Source: Arthrobacter rhizosphaerae (GTDB taxonomy: Bacteria > Actinomycetota > Actinomycetes > Actinomycetales > Micrococcaceae). Taken from it: a stretch of DNA of 64,000 nt. The stretch spans positions 124,001 through 188,000 of the forward strand of contig NZ_JALLAN010000007.1 of NCBI RefSeq assembly GCF_023062595.1, read 5' to 3'. Below, one piece after another: positions 10,601-19,619 of the stretch; the stretch's first letter is position 1, and every line of letters starts with the position of its first letter. Under the pieces are notes generated by a model. It searched no databases, was not told where the DNA came from, and saw only the letters and a program-made list of their open reading frames with translations. The translations under genes were made by a program, and so were the position numbers.

Positions 10601-13600
10601 ATCCTGGATCTGGTACCGGATGCTTTCATGTCCGGCTGTGGACGGCGCCGTGAAAAGAACCTTTGAGCCGTCCGTTGCCTCGACACGGAGTTCAGGCTTC
10701 GCCTCGAAGCCGTTTGTCACCAATGCCAGTGCATCCCCATCGGGATCGGAGTCATTGCTGAGAACATCCACGGCCACCATCCGCCCGGGGCGGACATCCA
10801 CGGGGTCGTCCACAGCTATGGGCTTCTGGTTATTCGCTTCCTGAGGCGCGATGCCCACGATGACTGTTCCATTATTCTCTGCGCCAATCCGGTCCCGGAC
10901 CCGATAGCTGAAAGTGTCGGTGCCGGCAGAGTCTGCTCCGGCTGTGAACTCAAGGTAGCCGTCCCTAACCACCGCTGTGCCCATGGAGGGTGCAGTGTCA
11001 ATGCCAAGGAGCTGGACAGAGTCTCCGTCCGGATCGATACCGTTCAGGGGCACGGCAATCTTGATAGTCATGCCTGCCACTACCCGGGCGGTCAGATTCT
11101 TGGGCTCGGGACGGGAGTTGCGCTCGTCGTCGCGCGCCCTGATCCGTATCGTGACCTGCTGGGAATCGGTCTGACCGGATTCATTCTGGACCTTGTAGAT
11201 CGCATACACGGTCTTCGCTGTCGCTCCCGCTATGAAGCGCACGTCGTTTCCGGAGGTGAAGGTCCTGCCGTCGGCCTCGTCCGGCTGCTGCGCCAGGTCA
11301 CGGACCAGCGACAGTTTTCCGCCGTCCGGATCCGTATCGTTAGCCAGGACCGGAATGCTCACAACGTCTCCGGCACGGACAGTAACCTCGTCCGGTTTCG
11401 CTTGTGGCGCCTGAAGTTTGCCGGGTGCGGGGATGACCAGCACCGCGATTTCACCGCTGGCGGAGGAACGGCCATTGGAGATGGTGTACTTCATAGTCAG
11501 CTGCCCGGTTGCGCGGATGTCGGTGATCCTGACGACCGAGTGCTCCAGCACTGAAACGTTGACGGGCAGCTGGTCGCCCGCTGTTACTGACTGCACCACC
11601 AGGACTCCGCCCGACGGATCCGAATCGTTGCCGAGGACGTCAACCAGGACGCTTCCTCCGATGGGAAGCAGGGCCACATCCCGCACTGCCACCGGCGAGC
11701 CTTCCTTGTCGCCGGCCACGACGTCCACGCGCACCAGCTGTTGCGCGCTGGCCGGTCCGTTTGTCACCAGGTAGGACACGTAGTGCGAGCCCAAGGTGGC
11801 CGAGTTGAAGGTGAACGTTTGCTGGTCGGCACCGATGGTAGCCGTGGACTGCGCATCGGGGGTCGCTTGTGCCAGCCGCAACGAGCCTCCCTGGGGGTCG
11901 GCATCGTTTTTCAGGGGAGCGATCACGGTGTCCGTCCCTGCCACAGCAATGACGTGGTCCGCGTTGGCGATGGGCGGCAAGGCTCCAGGCGCGCGCACGT
12001 CAACCACAATCTTTCCTTCAGTGCTGAGGGTGGCGTCTGAGACCGTTACAGTGACGGTTTTCCGTCCCGGTGCCGTGCCCGAATCCTGAAAAGTCAGCTG
12101 GCCGTCCGGACGGATTTTTACCTGGTCCTGGGGATCACTGCTGGTGGCGGACACAGCAAACAGGTCGTCACCGTCGGGATCTATCCAGTCAGTAAGAATG
12201 TTCTGACTGATGCTCTTGCCGGACTGCAGCACCAGGGCGTTGTTGCGGTTGGGTTTTTGGCGTGGAGCGCTATTCTCGCTGGGCGGAACGATGTTCAAGG
12301 AAACCTCCGCTGAAGCCGAAAGTCCTCGTCCGTCGTCGACACTGTATTTGAACGATTCCGTTCCTGACTTCTCACTTGGTACGGAGATCTGGAAACCCGT
12401 GGCGCCGTAGATGGGGGAAATTGTTCCTGCCTTGACCTCCTCAGGAGTGCGCAGCGTCAGGACGTCGCCGTCCGGGTCGGTGTCGTTGTCCAGGACCGGA
12501 AGGATGGTCGTCTTACCGGGCCGGACCCCGAACGCGTCCGGGTTGGCCACCGGGGCGCTGTTCGGTTTGGTGCGGTCCGGCAGTACTGTCTGCTGGACTT
12601 CATCGGCAGAGTCCTTGTCTGCGTCGTCAGAGGTCTGTTTGGGTGGGACGACGTCGTCCCAGTTGTTCACCAGCTGCATGTTCTGGTTCACCAGCCACAC
12701 ATTGCCCGAATTCACATCATTAAGAACCACAAGATCCCGGTTCACCCGGAACACATACTCCGGAGACGCACTGGCCTTGGGAACATCAACACTGCGGTCA
12801 TCAGCATCACTGACACACTCACGCACATACTTATTCGCCCCCGACCACGCAGCATGCACACACCCGCCCAACTGCACCGGAGCAGCCGGAACCCCCTCAC
12901 CCCCAAAGGTCACAGTCTTCGCCGTCCCCCCACCCAACGGCTGCAACAACAACGCCTTCGGAGTCGCCACCGCCACAGCATCAGCAGCAGGACCACTCTG
13001 CTGCAGCTTCGCGTCCTTCGCATCCGCCAACGCCAACTCACGCCCGCCCGGCAAAAACAGCTTCCCCCGCGCAGCATCCAACACCACCGGCTGATCCCCC
13101 ACCACAGCCAACTGCAGATCCCCGGCCCCCTTCAAGGCCTCCCACGTGCTCTCCTCAACCCCCGTGGACACCCCCTCACCATCCACCGACGTCACAAAAA
13201 CCCTGCCCGTCTTCGGATCAGCACTATAAATCCGGTCATCAGCCCCCACCGCCGACACCAGACCCTGCGAACCCACCACCACCGGCTCGCTGGACTCCTC
13301 ATCAAAACCATTAACCGTCGACGGCGACAACGCCCACACCGTCCCCTTGCCAGGATCAGTCACCGACAAAACACCCCGGCCAAAACTCACATCCGCTGAC
13401 CCCGGCAACTGCTTATCCCCACCCAGACGCATATTCGCCGCCGACACCTGATTCAACGTCGAACCAGTCGGGTCATCAACAAAAACATCCCCGGCACTCT
13501 GCAACACATCGAAAGTGGTACTCGCCGGAGTCACAGCCCCATCCAGGACCCGCGACGGATAATTCAACCGACCCACAGCATTCCTGGACTTACTGACAAC

Positions 13601-13816
13601 CCACACCCCGCCGTCGTTCAACTCCACCTCAGTGGTCTTAAACCCCGGATACACCACAGCACCAACCACCAACACAGCACCCGCCACCGCAAAAACAGTG
13701 CCAGTAAAAAACCCACGGCGGCGCCGACGAGACCCAGACCTGCCAAACAGATGTGTCACAGCTCTACAATTCCCCCGCAATAAAAGCCACCCAAAAAGCA
13801 GCACAAGACCAACCAA
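7625..13816 (-). CDS. giant surface protein 2: paralogue of the neighbouring Ig-like/FN3 protein
   Basis: About 2,063 residues with the same plan: basic run and membrane helix near residues 30-56, a propeller-like region to about 390, about ten Ig/cadherin-like repeats (VLDNDTDPDGD type) from about 415 to 1480, five FN3 domains from about 1489 to 1950, and a Cys-rich SH3-like tail ending GIPQC. Beyond residue 392 it is clearly homologous to its neighbour but strongly diverged, with small insertions and deletions. It lies 129 bases upstream of the first copy on the same strand and is the first gene of the presumed operon. Start as in the paralogue: TTG at 13816 or GTG at 13759. The frame stays open upstream to about 13880 without an ATG. 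Confidence 0.85.
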   Translation of the reverse strand: MVGLVLLFGWLLLRGNCRAVTHLFGRSGSRRRRRGFFTGTVFAVAGAVLVVGAVVYPGFKTTEVELNDGGVWVVSKSRNAVGRLNYPSRVLDGAVTPASTTFDVLQSAGDVFVDDPTGSTLNQVSAANMRLGGDKQLPGSADVSFGRGVLSVTDPGKGTVWALSPSTVNGFDEESSEPVVVGSQGLVSAVGADDRIYSADPKTGRVFVTSVDGEGVSTGVEESTWEALKGAGDLQLAVVGDQPVVLDAARGKLFLPGGRELALADAKDAKLQQSGPAADAVAVATPKALLLQPLGGGTAKTVTFGGEGVPAAPVQLGGCVHAAWSGANKYVRECVSDADDRSVDVPKASASPEYVFRVNRDLVVLNDVNSGNVWLVNQNMQLVNNWDDVVPPKQTSDDADKDSADEVQQTVLPDRTKPNSAPVANPDAFGVRPGKTTILPVLDNDTDPDGDVLTLRTPEEVKAGTISPIYGATGFQISVPSEKSGTESFKYSVDDGRGLSASAEVSLNIVPPSENSAPRQKPNRNNALVLQSGKSISQNILTDWIDPDGDDLFAVSATSSDPQDQVKIRPDGQLTFQDSGTAPGRKTVTVTVSDATLSTEGKIVVDVRAPGALPPIANADHVIAVAGTDTVIAPLKNDADPQGGSLRLAQATPDAQSTATIGADQQTFTFNSATLGSHYVSYLVTNGPASAQQLVRVDVVAGDKEGSPVAVRDVALLPIGGSVLVDVLGNDSDPSGGVLVVQSVTAGDQLPVNVSVLEHSVVRITDIRATGQLTMKYTISNGRSSASGEIAVLVIPAPGKLQAPQAKPDEVTVRAGDVVSIPVLANDTDPDGGKLSLVRDLAQQPDEADGRTFTSGNDVRFIAGATAKTVYAIYKVQNESGQTDSQQVTIRIRARDDERNSRPEPKNLTARVVAGMTIKIAVPLNGIDPDGDSVQLLGIDTAPSMGTAVVRDGYLEFTAGADSAGTDTFSYRVRDRIGAENNGTVIVGIAPQEANNQKPIAVDDPVDVRPGRMVAVDVLSNDSDPDGDALALVTNGFEAKPELRVEATDGSKVLFTAPSTAGHESIRYQIQDEKKAPGSAVIRVRVSPTAELKPPVAKDDTITPAETLGKTAVDVPVLKNDSDPDGVAADLKIGLPDGNPNARVGTDGNVVVTLAATDQLVPYSVTDADGQTATAVMWIPGMGEQYPTLANTDVVEVMSGKEITIDLNEFVKVREGKRPRITVADKVKVQGASPEGVIVSDGTGLRYAAKPDYVGPGSLTFEVTDGSRADDPAGLKSTLVITTRVIPDPNANHPPTFSGTSLDVPKAETATLDLSGVAKDVDERDQGSLKFELDGILPSGLKAELDGSVLKVTAETSVDVGFTGAIPLKVTDGRSPAVRATVMAKHVASNRPLPVANDDTIDKANAGRTESLNVLANDYNPFEGTPLKIVAASVETGSASGQPVINGDSISVTPSEGFKGVMVVRYTVTDKTGDLSRQAGGRLRLTVRDKPDAPSAPAATDVRSRTAVLKWAPPSDNGAQITRYTVTSSGFTQECETTTCTLSGLTNDVKYVFTVTATNEVGQSASSPVSNEIRPDEKPSPPEAPAVKAGDKDMQISWAPAKTEGSAVKEYNLEISPPPASGIAVKNGVTGLSYTWPALTNGVKYKVRAQAVNELGPSEWGIYSAEDNPAGVPAAPAAPTSAVASSVGTQNQLKVNWTEPNTNGDPIRNYYVTMSGGGGVTQTQVVAGTERTANFTANNSESSYTFTVQAENKAGKGGVSAPSAPRRATGKLGQVSGVTATPANTGGAGRQVTINFKTLTDAERNGSARDEVSYSYNASNGASGPITPGGTVGGFTNGAEVAITVTANSSVAPSSDASAPARATPYGAPGNPSASGQNGGQNQTTLTFSWNSPSTATNDVAYTQIRIGGGGWERVAASGSRTIETGGYDQRRSFEVQTVNSIGTGGGIATATAQSGPAKTSWDATVPSAGYRTCTDAPASGQTSWDSTTPGHLCGGQVRGYPWIYTGDNFTVNCYMWRGTGDGRGDGLWYRISSQADSRYIGRVIHSANTTLGEPYAHGIPQC

Positions 13817-13823
13817 AAGACCA
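12639..13823. repeat. near-perfect 1.2-kb repeat, copy 2 (5' module of giant surface gene 2)
   Basis: Second copy of the block described at 6318-7502. It is in direct orientation, so recombination between the copies would delete or duplicate about 6.3 kb and leave an intact hybrid gene. Confidence 0.9.
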
Positions 13824-13936
13824 AAAAAGACACGAATGGAGGCGGGCAGCCACGTGATTGGGCCGCCGTTCAGCTCCGACTATCTCATAACACCATCAAA
13901 TGTATAAATATGAACAACCCTGATCCAGCACGAAAT
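13824..13936. promoter_or_regulatory. AT-rich gap upstream of the giant surface genes, probable promoter region
   Basis: About 110 bases between the cyclase stop and the surface-gene start. On the minus strand it is unusually AT-rich for this genome around 13880-13915 and holds TATACAT- and TTATGAGAT-like hexamers. A promoter for the surface-protein/moxR operon is likely here, but I cannot fix its elements. Confidence 0.35.
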
Positions 13937-15280
13937 CTAGTCCAGGACCAGACCGCGGCCGCTTCCCCGCGAAAGCAGTACGGGAAGGATTTCGCCGAAA
14001 CCACGCACCGTCTCCACAGGCTGCGGAACCAGCACGAAGCGTTCGTCACTGTCCAAAGCCGCCGCAGTTACAGAATCCACAAGCACCGTGCCGGGGTCCG
14101 CCAGGGCGGTGAGGCGTGCTGCCAGATTCACGGTGGGGCCATAAATATCGCCCAGACGGGACAGGATCCGGCCCCACACCAGCGATACCCGTGCCTCCGG
14201 CAGAATCTCATCCTGGGTAAACGCTTCAGCAAGAGCCAGGGAGATTTCTGCTCCGGCGGCCGGGGTCTCGGCGATGTACAGGACTTCGTCGCCCACTGTT
14301 TTCACGAGCCTGCCGCCGCCAACGGAGATGATCTCGGCGCACTTGTTTTCAAAGCGTTGCACCAACTGGGCGAGCGTTTTTTCGTTCATCCGGCGGGAGA
14401 GACTGGTGTAGGAGACCAGGTCTGCAAAGCCGACGGCACGAGCCAAGGGCAATGGCGCGTCGTCTTCGTCCCCTTCGCGCCCTTCTTCGCTGGCCTGCAG
14501 CCCGGCTTCGGCACGGACGGCAAGCCTTTGAACGCCGGCGTTGAGCTGGCGGCGCCACGAGTAGACCAGCATTTCCTCGAGGGCGTCCACCAGTGCCGGA
14601 AGTTCGTTTACCAGGCGCTTGCGTGCCACGGCATCCGGCACGCCCTGCTGATGGACCATGTCTTCGACGAGGGCTTCGATCTGCCAGACCACCATGCGGT
14701 CGGTCATTTGACCGATGGACCTCGTCACCGAGATAGCCGCCTCTTCAGTGAGCTTTCCGGTGCGGACGAGATCAACAACCGTGGAGAGGGCTGCCTGGTC
14801 CCGTTCCGTAAAGGCGACATCCTCGTCGCCGAGATTGGGAAAGCCCAGCGCCCTCCAGAGCTTGCGGGCCGACAGCAAGGAGAGCCCTGCACCTGCCGCG
14901 ACTTCGCGCCGCCTTAGCTTGCGCTCACCGCCCAGCAACCGGGCTTCCAAGGCCTTTGCCGCAAGACGCTCAGCCGAGAAAGTGCCTGTGGCCGGGGGCT
15001 CGGACGGGGCACGAAGGGGAACAGGGTCAGTGTGAGGACCATGTTTGGCAGCGGGCTCGGCAAAGGGCGACGCAGGAGCCGTGTCAAGGACAGCGTCTTC
15101 AATGGTGGCGGCCTCTACAACCGGTTCAATAGTTTCTTCCGGTTCCCGCGCGTCTTCGCGTTCCGCTGCCTCTTCGCGTTCCTGTGCTTGTGCCTGTGGT
15201 AGGACCTGCGTTTCTTCAGGTGGCTGAGTCTGCCCGGAGGCCAAGGGCACAGCGTCAGTATGCTCACTGCCAGCGTTCAT
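13937..15280 (-). CDS. class III adenylate/guanylate cyclase with N-terminal regulatory domain
   Basis: About 447 residues, making cyclic nucleotide (probably cAMP) from the triphosphate. The acidic, low-complexity N-terminus (to about residue 95) is followed by a helical regulatory region resembling that of mycobacterial Rv1264. The catalytic domain occupies roughly the last 170 residues. Expected catalytic residues are present: metal Asp in FADLVSYT, Lys and second Asp in LVKTVGDEV, Asp in LGDIYG, and Asn and Arg in VNLAARL. No membrane segment is seen. I chose ATG 15280 because GGTGGAAGAG lies directly upstream; a start at 15352 would overlap the upstream gene by about 90 bases. It overlaps the PH-domain gene by 17 bases, suggesting translational coupling. 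The effector in this strain is not shown. Confidence 0.9.
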   Translation of the reverse strand: MNAGSEHTDAVPLASGQTQPPEETQVLPQAQAQEREEAAEREDAREPEETIEPVVEAATIEDAVLDTAPASPFAEPAAKHGPHTDPVPLRAPSEPPATGTFSAERLAAKALEARLLGGERKLRRREVAAGAGLSLLSARKLWRALGFPNLGDEDVAFTERDQAALSTVVDLVRTGKLTEEAAISVTRSIGQMTDRMVVWQIEALVEDMVHQQGVPDAVARKRLVNELPALVDALEEMLVYSWRRQLNAGVQRLAVRAEAGLQASEEGREGDEDDAPLPLARAVGFADLVSYTSLSRRMNEKTLAQLVQRFENKCAEIISVGGGRLVKTVGDEVLYIAETPAAGAEISLALAEAFTQDEILPEARVSLVWGRILSRLGDIYGPTVNLAARLTALADPGTVLVDSVTAAALDSDERFVLVPQPVETVRGFGEILPVLLSRGSGRGLVLD

Positions 15281-15902
15281 CTCTTCCACCTTCTCTCCGT
15301 CTCCAGGGCCACTGCCGCGCATGGCCCTCCCCGTTTCTGTCCACGTCCTCAAGCCCGTCCCCGCCGCTTCCCTCGTCTAAGGCGAGGGAAGCCGGTGGCA
15401 GTTCATCGATGGCCTCAAGGACAAAATCACGGAACTTCCCCGCCTCCGGAACGTCCTCCAGCACCGCTGGATCAGGGTGCCCGGTATCCAAGGATATATT
15501 CCCTGAGCGCAATATGCGTTGGAGCACCGACTGTACGACCCACACCTGGCGGACAGCAGCAAGGGAAACCTGCCATTCCCGGCGGCGCAACATTCCGTAC
15601 TTGGCAACTATGCGCTGACTGGTCAGTGTGTAGCGCGTCGACTGCCACCGCAATGTGCGCGGAAGGCAGTACCCGCAGAGAACCCAGGAGACCAGCAGGA
15701 TGCAGGCAGCCACGAGCCAAAACGTCCAGGCGGAAGTTACGGCTGGAAACATCCTCGCAGGTTCCCCTTTGACGATCCATGCCGTTGCAAAAGCTCCTAC
15801 TGCGGGGACTGCAATGAAGGCAGCGGCAGGGACGATCAACGTCCTGGGCTGGGGCCGCGTGACCACTATCACCTGTTCACCCGGCAACAGCTGTCTACGC
15901 AT
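15264..15902 (-). CDS. PH domain-containing membrane protein (bPH2/DUF304)
   Basis: A 212-residue protein starting MRRQLLPGEQVIVVTRPQPR. Two hydrophobic helices follow (about residues 22-44 and 58-80), then a bacterial PH-like domain with the typical segment RYTLTSQRIVAKYGMLRRREWQVSL. The tail is acidic. Function is unknown for the family; a role at the inner membrane is likely. It sits between birA (overlap 8 bases) and the cyclase gene (overlap 17 bases), so the three are one translationally coupled unit. This neighbourhood is common in Actinobacteria, but a functional link is not established. Confidence 0.85.
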   Translation of the reverse strand: MRRQLLPGEQVIVVTRPQPRTLIVPAAAFIAVPAVGAFATAWIVKGEPARMFPAVTSAWTFWLVAACILLVSWVLCGYCLPRTLRWQSTRYTLTSQRIVAKYGMLRRREWQVSLAAVRQVWVVQSVLQRILRSGNISLDTGHPDPAVLEDVPEAGKFRDFVLEAIDELPPASLALDEGSGGDGLEDVDRNGEGHARQWPWRRREGGRDERWQ

Positions 15903-16890
15903 AACCGCTCTCGGTTGAACCGCCGGAACCGCTTCCTGATTCTTTCGAACCGTCTTGCCCTGGCGGAGTCCAGGGACGGAGGTGAACGACGTCGCCGGCG
16001 GTCACCACATGCTCGTGTGAAGCAGCGTCGACCACAAGGAGGGATCCGTACTCGTCAAGCCGGGTGGCGTGGCCAATAATTTCGTGGTCGCCCGGCAGCT
16101 GGGCGCGCACTTGCTTGCCCAGCGTCACCAGAACGCCTTGGACCCGCTTATGCAGGGACGGGCCCCCCGCCATCCCGGCAGCGGGGTCGCCGTCGGCGTT
16201 ACAGAAGCTGCGGTAGAGGGTGGCGAACCGGGAAAGATAGCTCTTGAGCAGAATGGTGCGGTCAACCGTTTGGGCACTCTCCAGCAAGGCAGACGTAGCA
16301 GTGGGAACGGGAAGCTCCTCCTGGGTCAGCGTGACATTCAGCCCTGTACCCAGGACAACTGGAGGCGCACCTCCATCCCCCATAGGGCCCAGTTGGGCCA
16401 GGATCCCGGCGATCTTGCGCCCGCGGACGATGACGTCGTTGGGCCATTTAAGTTCGGCAGGAATGCCGGCCGTCTCGAGCAGCGCCTCACGCAGGGCCAA
16501 GGCTCCGAGCAGGGAGAACCAGGAGTAGCTCTGGGTCGGCAGCGGGCGGCCCTCCGCGTTGACGGGCCGCAGCACCACTGAGACCAGCACGGAACTCAGC
16601 GGCGGGGCTTCCCAGCTGCGGCCGAGCCGTCCCCGGGCGGCGGTCTGGTGCTCCGTAGTCAATACAGAAAGATCGGGCCAGGACCGGGGGTCGGTGGTGA
16701 CAGCTTCCAGCAGATCGGCATTCGTTGATCCGGTGGAGTCCACCACGGTGAGCCGCGGGATGCCAGTGGCCGCCAGGAAATCCTCATTTACCAGCGCGGT
16801 CCGGTCCAGGCCTCGGCGCTCGGCTTCATGTGCGCTGCGCTCCGGAAAGTCAACGGGTTCCTGGCTGTTTTCCGGCTGGTGGGCTTCCAT
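15895..16890 (-). CDS. birA: biotin--[acetyl-CoA-carboxylase] ligase
   Basis: A 331-residue enzyme that activates biotin with ATP and attaches it to the biotin-carrier lysine of acyl-CoA carboxylase. Family motifs are STGSTN near residue 52, the nucleotide/biotin loop GRLGRSW near 88, and ELKWPNDVIVRGRKIAGIL near 145. The C-terminal SH3-like cap is present. There is no N-terminal helix-turn-helix, so it is a monofunctional ligase and not a BirA-type repressor. Its probable substrate is the AccA-type protein encoded at 31448-33250; the AccD and AccE partners are encoded divergently about 1.1 kb away. Confidence 0.93.
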   Translation of the reverse strand: MEAHQPENSQEPVDFPERSAHEAERRGLDRTALVNEDFLAATGIPRLTVVDSTGSTNADLLEAVTTDPRSWPDLSVLTTEHQTAARGRLGRSWEAPPLSSVLVSVVLRPVNAEGRPLPTQSYSWFSLLGALALREALLETAGIPAELKWPNDVIVRGRKIAGILAQLGPMGDGGAPPVVLGTGLNVTLTQEELPVPTATSALLESAQTVDRTILLKSYLSRFATLYRSFCNADGDPAAGMAGGPSLHKRVQGVLVTLGKQVRAQLPGDHEIIGHATRLDEYGSLLVVDAASHEHVVTAGDVVHLRPWTPPGQDGSKESGSGSGGSTESGYA

Positions 16891-16940
16891 AGCTGAATCC
16901 TATCGAGTTGCCACGTTCGCGGCGCTTCCGCGCGCCAGGC

Positions 16941-17831
16941 TCAAAGGAAAATATCAGGAACCAGGCGGTCCTCGGGCATGCCAAGGCTGTAGGGGGAAAA
17001 GTCCGTCACGCCCGCGGCAATCAGGACTTCCTCGTCTGTGTAGAAGTTCCCGCTCCTGGATCCGGAACCTGACACCACATTGCTTCCGGTCAACACTGCG
17101 TGGGCAGCATCAGCGACAATTTCGGGTCCGCGGGCCGCCTGGACCAGCTGGCTCCCCCCTGGCATGTTCCGGATGGCAGCGGTGTCAATGAGGGTCCGCG
17201 GCCACAGTGAATTGACGCTGATGCCATCCGCTTTGAGTTCTTCAGCCAGACCGAGTGTGGTGAGGCTCATTCCGTACTTGGCCATGGTGTACGCCAAGTG
17301 CATGCCGGCCCATTTAGGATCCAGGTTCAGGGGCGGAGACAGGGTCAGGATGTGGCCGTTCTCCGACCTGCGCAAGGCAGGAAGGGCCAGCTTGGACAGC
17401 AGGAAAGTGCCCCTGACATTGATGTCCTGCATCAGGTCGTAGCGTTTCATGTCGACGGCGTCAGTGCTGGAGAGGTCAATGGCGGAGGCGTTGTTGATCA
17501 CTATGTCGATCCCACCGAACCGTTCGACGGCGGCACCGACGGCGCCGGCGACGTCGTCGTCGTTCCTCACGTCACCAACGATGGGCAGCGCCTTGCCACC
17601 AGCTTCCACCAACTGCTCCGCGGCACTGAAGACCGTGCCTTCCAGCTTCGCGTGGGGCGTCCCGGTCTTGGCCATCAGCGCAATATTGGCACCATCCCTG
17701 GCTGCGCGCAGGGCAATGGCCAGTCCGATCCCGCGGCTTCCACCGGACATCAGGATGGTTCGGCCAGAAAGGGAACCGGCGGCCTTGTACGGCTCTGCTG
17801 CGGGGCCCGAAGCAACGTTGCTTGAAGTCAT
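16941..17831 (-). CDS. SDR family oxidoreductase (HSDL2-like)
   Basis: A 296-residue short-chain dehydrogenase/reductase. The cofactor loop GGSRGIG is near residue 30, NNAS near 112, and the catalytic YTMAK near 182. The long PPLNLDPKWAGMHLAYTMAKYG stretch resembles the HSDL2 (hydroxysteroid dehydrogenase-like) group, so a fatty-acid or lipid substrate is possible. The ATG at 17831 has a TAGAGT -10 hexamer seven bases upstream, so the mRNA may be leaderless. An 8-4-8 palindrome just upstream (17852-17871) would place a repressor over the promoter. The gene is divergent from accD. Substrate is not shown by sequence. Confidence 0.85.
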   Translation of the reverse strand: MTSSNVASGPAAEPYKAAGSLSGRTILMSGGSRGIGLAIALRAARDGANIALMAKTGTPHAKLEGTVFSAAEQLVEAGGKALPIVGDVRNDDDVAGAVGAAVERFGGIDIVINNASAIDLSSTDAVDMKRYDLMQDINVRGTFLLSKLALPALRRSENGHILTLSPPLNLDPKWAGMHLAYTMAKYGMSLTTLGLAEELKADGISVNSLWPRTLIDTAAIRNMPGGSQLVQAARGPEIVADAAHAVLTGSNVVSGSGSRSGNFYTDEEVLIAAGVTDFSPYSLGMPEDRLVPDIFL

Positions 17832-17851
17832 AAGAACACTCTAGCCGAAGT

Positions 17852-17871
17852 ATGTTACTGGTGAGTAACAT
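17852..17871. promoter_or_regulatory. palindromic operator ATGTTACT-4-AGTAACAT
   Basis: A perfect inverted repeat of 8 bases around GGTG, in the divergent gap between the SDR gene and accD. It covers the -35 region of the likely SDR promoter (-10 TAGAGT, complement of 17838-17843). The TTACT...AGTAA shape is typical of TetR-family operators. The cognate regulator is unknown. Confidence 0.55.
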
Positions 17872-17902
17872 GTTCGACCAAGCCGACCCGGGCACTGAAC
17901 CT

Positions 17903-17917
17903 TGTAGGTTTTCTACA
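17903..17917. promoter_or_regulatory. short inverted repeat TGTAG-5-CTACA upstream of accD
   Basis: Five-base arms around GTTTT in the accD-side half of the divergent gap. It could be a regulator half-site pair. The arms are short and chance is not excluded. Confidence 0.25.
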
Positions 17918-18035
17918 GCCATGCGGGTCCAAAACGTTACTAGACTAGCCAGCAGGGCCCGGATTTTGTGTGGATGCTACTTAAGTTCTGCACCCGGGAG
18001 CCAGCGACTATCAGCTACAGAGCCGGAGAAACTTG

Positions 18036-19619
18036 ATGAGCCACGATCTGACCACGACAGCGGGAAAGATTGCAGATTTCCGCGATCGCCAGGCGCGTGC
18101 CGAACAGCCCTCCGGCCCTGAAGCGATCGAAAAGCAGCATGCGCGCGGCAAGAACACCGCACGGGAACGCATCGACCTCCTGCTCGATGAAGGCTCGTTC
18201 GTCGAATTCGACGCTCTAGCCGTGCACCGTTCCACCGCTTTCGGAATGGAAAAGAAAAAGCCGCTTGGCGACGGGCTCGTTTCCGGCTACGGCACCGTGG
18301 ACGGGCGGCCGGTTGCTGTCTACAGCCAGGACTTCAGTGTTTACGGCGGATCCTTGAGCCAGGTCAACGGGGAAAAGATCGTCAAGGTGCAGGAATTCGC
18401 CTTGCGCAACGGCTGCCCGGTAGTGGGTATCCTCGACGGCGGCGGGGCCCGGATCCAGGAAGGCGTCGCGTCGTTGGCGATGTTCGCCGACATCTTCCGC
18501 AACAACGTCCACGCCTCCGGCGTTGTGCCCCAGATTTCCCTCATCATGGGCCCGTCGGCCGGTGGCGCAGCGTACTCCCCCGCACTCACTGACTATGTGG
18601 TCATGGTGGACAAGACCTCGCACATGTTCATCACGGGCCCCGATGTCATCAAGACTGTCACGGGTGAGGACGTGGACATGGAAACCCTGGGCGGCGCGCG
18701 CCAGCACAACGCCAACACGGGTACCTCCACCTACCTCGCCGCTGACGAAGCAGACGCCATCGAGTTCGTCCGCGAACTGCTGGACTTCCTGCCCTCGAAC
18801 AACCTGGCCGAAGCCCCCGTACTCGAGCACCAGCAGGAGCTCGAGGTCGACGACGATGATCTCGCGCTGGACACTCTGATCCCCGATTCCGCGAATCAGC
18901 CCTACGACATGCGCAAGGTCGTTGAGCAGATCGTGGACGACGCCCATTTCCTCGAGATGCAGGCCCTCTATGCTCCGAACGTCATGATTGGCTATGGGCG
19001 GATCGAAGGTCACACGGTAGGCATCGTGGCCAACCAGCCCATGCAGTTCGCAGGCACCCTGGATATCTCCGCTTCGGAGAAAGCCGCCCGGTTTGTGCGG
19101 CATTGCGACGCCTTCAACATTCCCATCATCACACTGGTGGACGTCCCCGGTTTCCTGCCCGGCAAGGACCAGGAATTCCAGGGCATCATCCGCCGTGGAG
19201 CCAAGCTGCTGTATGCCTACGCCGAAGCCACTGTCCCCAAAGTCACCATCATCACCCGGAAGGCCTATGGCGGGGCATACATCGTCATGGGCTCGAAAAA
19301 ACTGGGGGCTGACCTCAATCTGGCGTGGCCCACAGCGCAGATCGGCGTAATGGGAGCCCAGGGGGCGGTCAACATCCTGTACCGCCGTGACCTCGCAGCT
19401 GTGGCCGCAGACGGCGGCGACGTTGAAGCCAAGCGCGCAGAAGTGATCAAGCAGTACGAGGAAGAACTTCTGAACCCGTACCAGGCAGCCCAGCTCGGCT
19501 ATGTGGATGCTGTGATCGTGCCGTCTGAAACCAGGGTCCAGATCATTAAGGGGCTGCGGGCACTACGGGACAAGCGCGCCAGCCTGCCGGCCAAGAAGCA
19601 CGGAAACATCCCGCTATGA
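18036..19619 (+). CDS. accD: acyl-CoA carboxylase beta subunit (carboxyltransferase)
   Basis: About 527 residues. It transfers carboxyl from carboxybiotin to acetyl- or propionyl-CoA, giving malonyl- or methylmalonyl-CoA. The N-terminal half carries [19 protein letters not shown] and [21 protein letters not shown] (acyl-CoA pocket); the C-terminal half has [11 protein letters not shown] and [15 protein letters not shown] (carboxybiotin side). This is the PccB/AccD type of long-chain actinobacterial carboxylases, not the zinc-finger AccD of E. coli. ATG 18036 follows GGAG by seven bases and is preferred to the adjacent TTG. The stop overlaps the accE start (ATGA), so the pair is coupled. Acyl chain preference cannot be told from sequence alone. 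Confidence 0.93.
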   Translation: MSHDLTTTAGKIADFRDRQARAEQPSGPEAIEKQHARGKNTARERIDLLLDEGSFVEFDALAVHRSTAFGMEKKKPLGDGLVSGYGTVDGRPVAVYSQDFSVYGGSLSQVNGEKIVKVQEFALRNGCPVVGILDGGGARIQEGVASLAMFADIFRNNVHASGVVPQISLIMGPSAGGAAYSPALTDYVVMVDKTSHMFITGPDVIKTVTGEDVDMETLGGARQHNANTGTSTYLAADEADAIEFVRELLDFLPSNNLAEAPVLEHQQELEVDDDDLALDTLIPDSANQPYDMRKVVEQIVDDAHFLEMQALYAPNVMIGYGRIEGHTVGIVANQPMQFAGTLDISASEKAARFVRHCDAFNIPIITLVDVPGFLPGKDQEFQGIIRRGAKLLYAYAEATVPKVTIITRKAYGGAYIVMGSKKLGADLNLAWPTAQIGVMGAQGAVNILYRRDLAAVAADGGDVEAKRAEVIKQYEEELLNPYQAAQLGYVDAVIVPSETRVQIIKGLRALRDKRASLPAKKHGNIPL

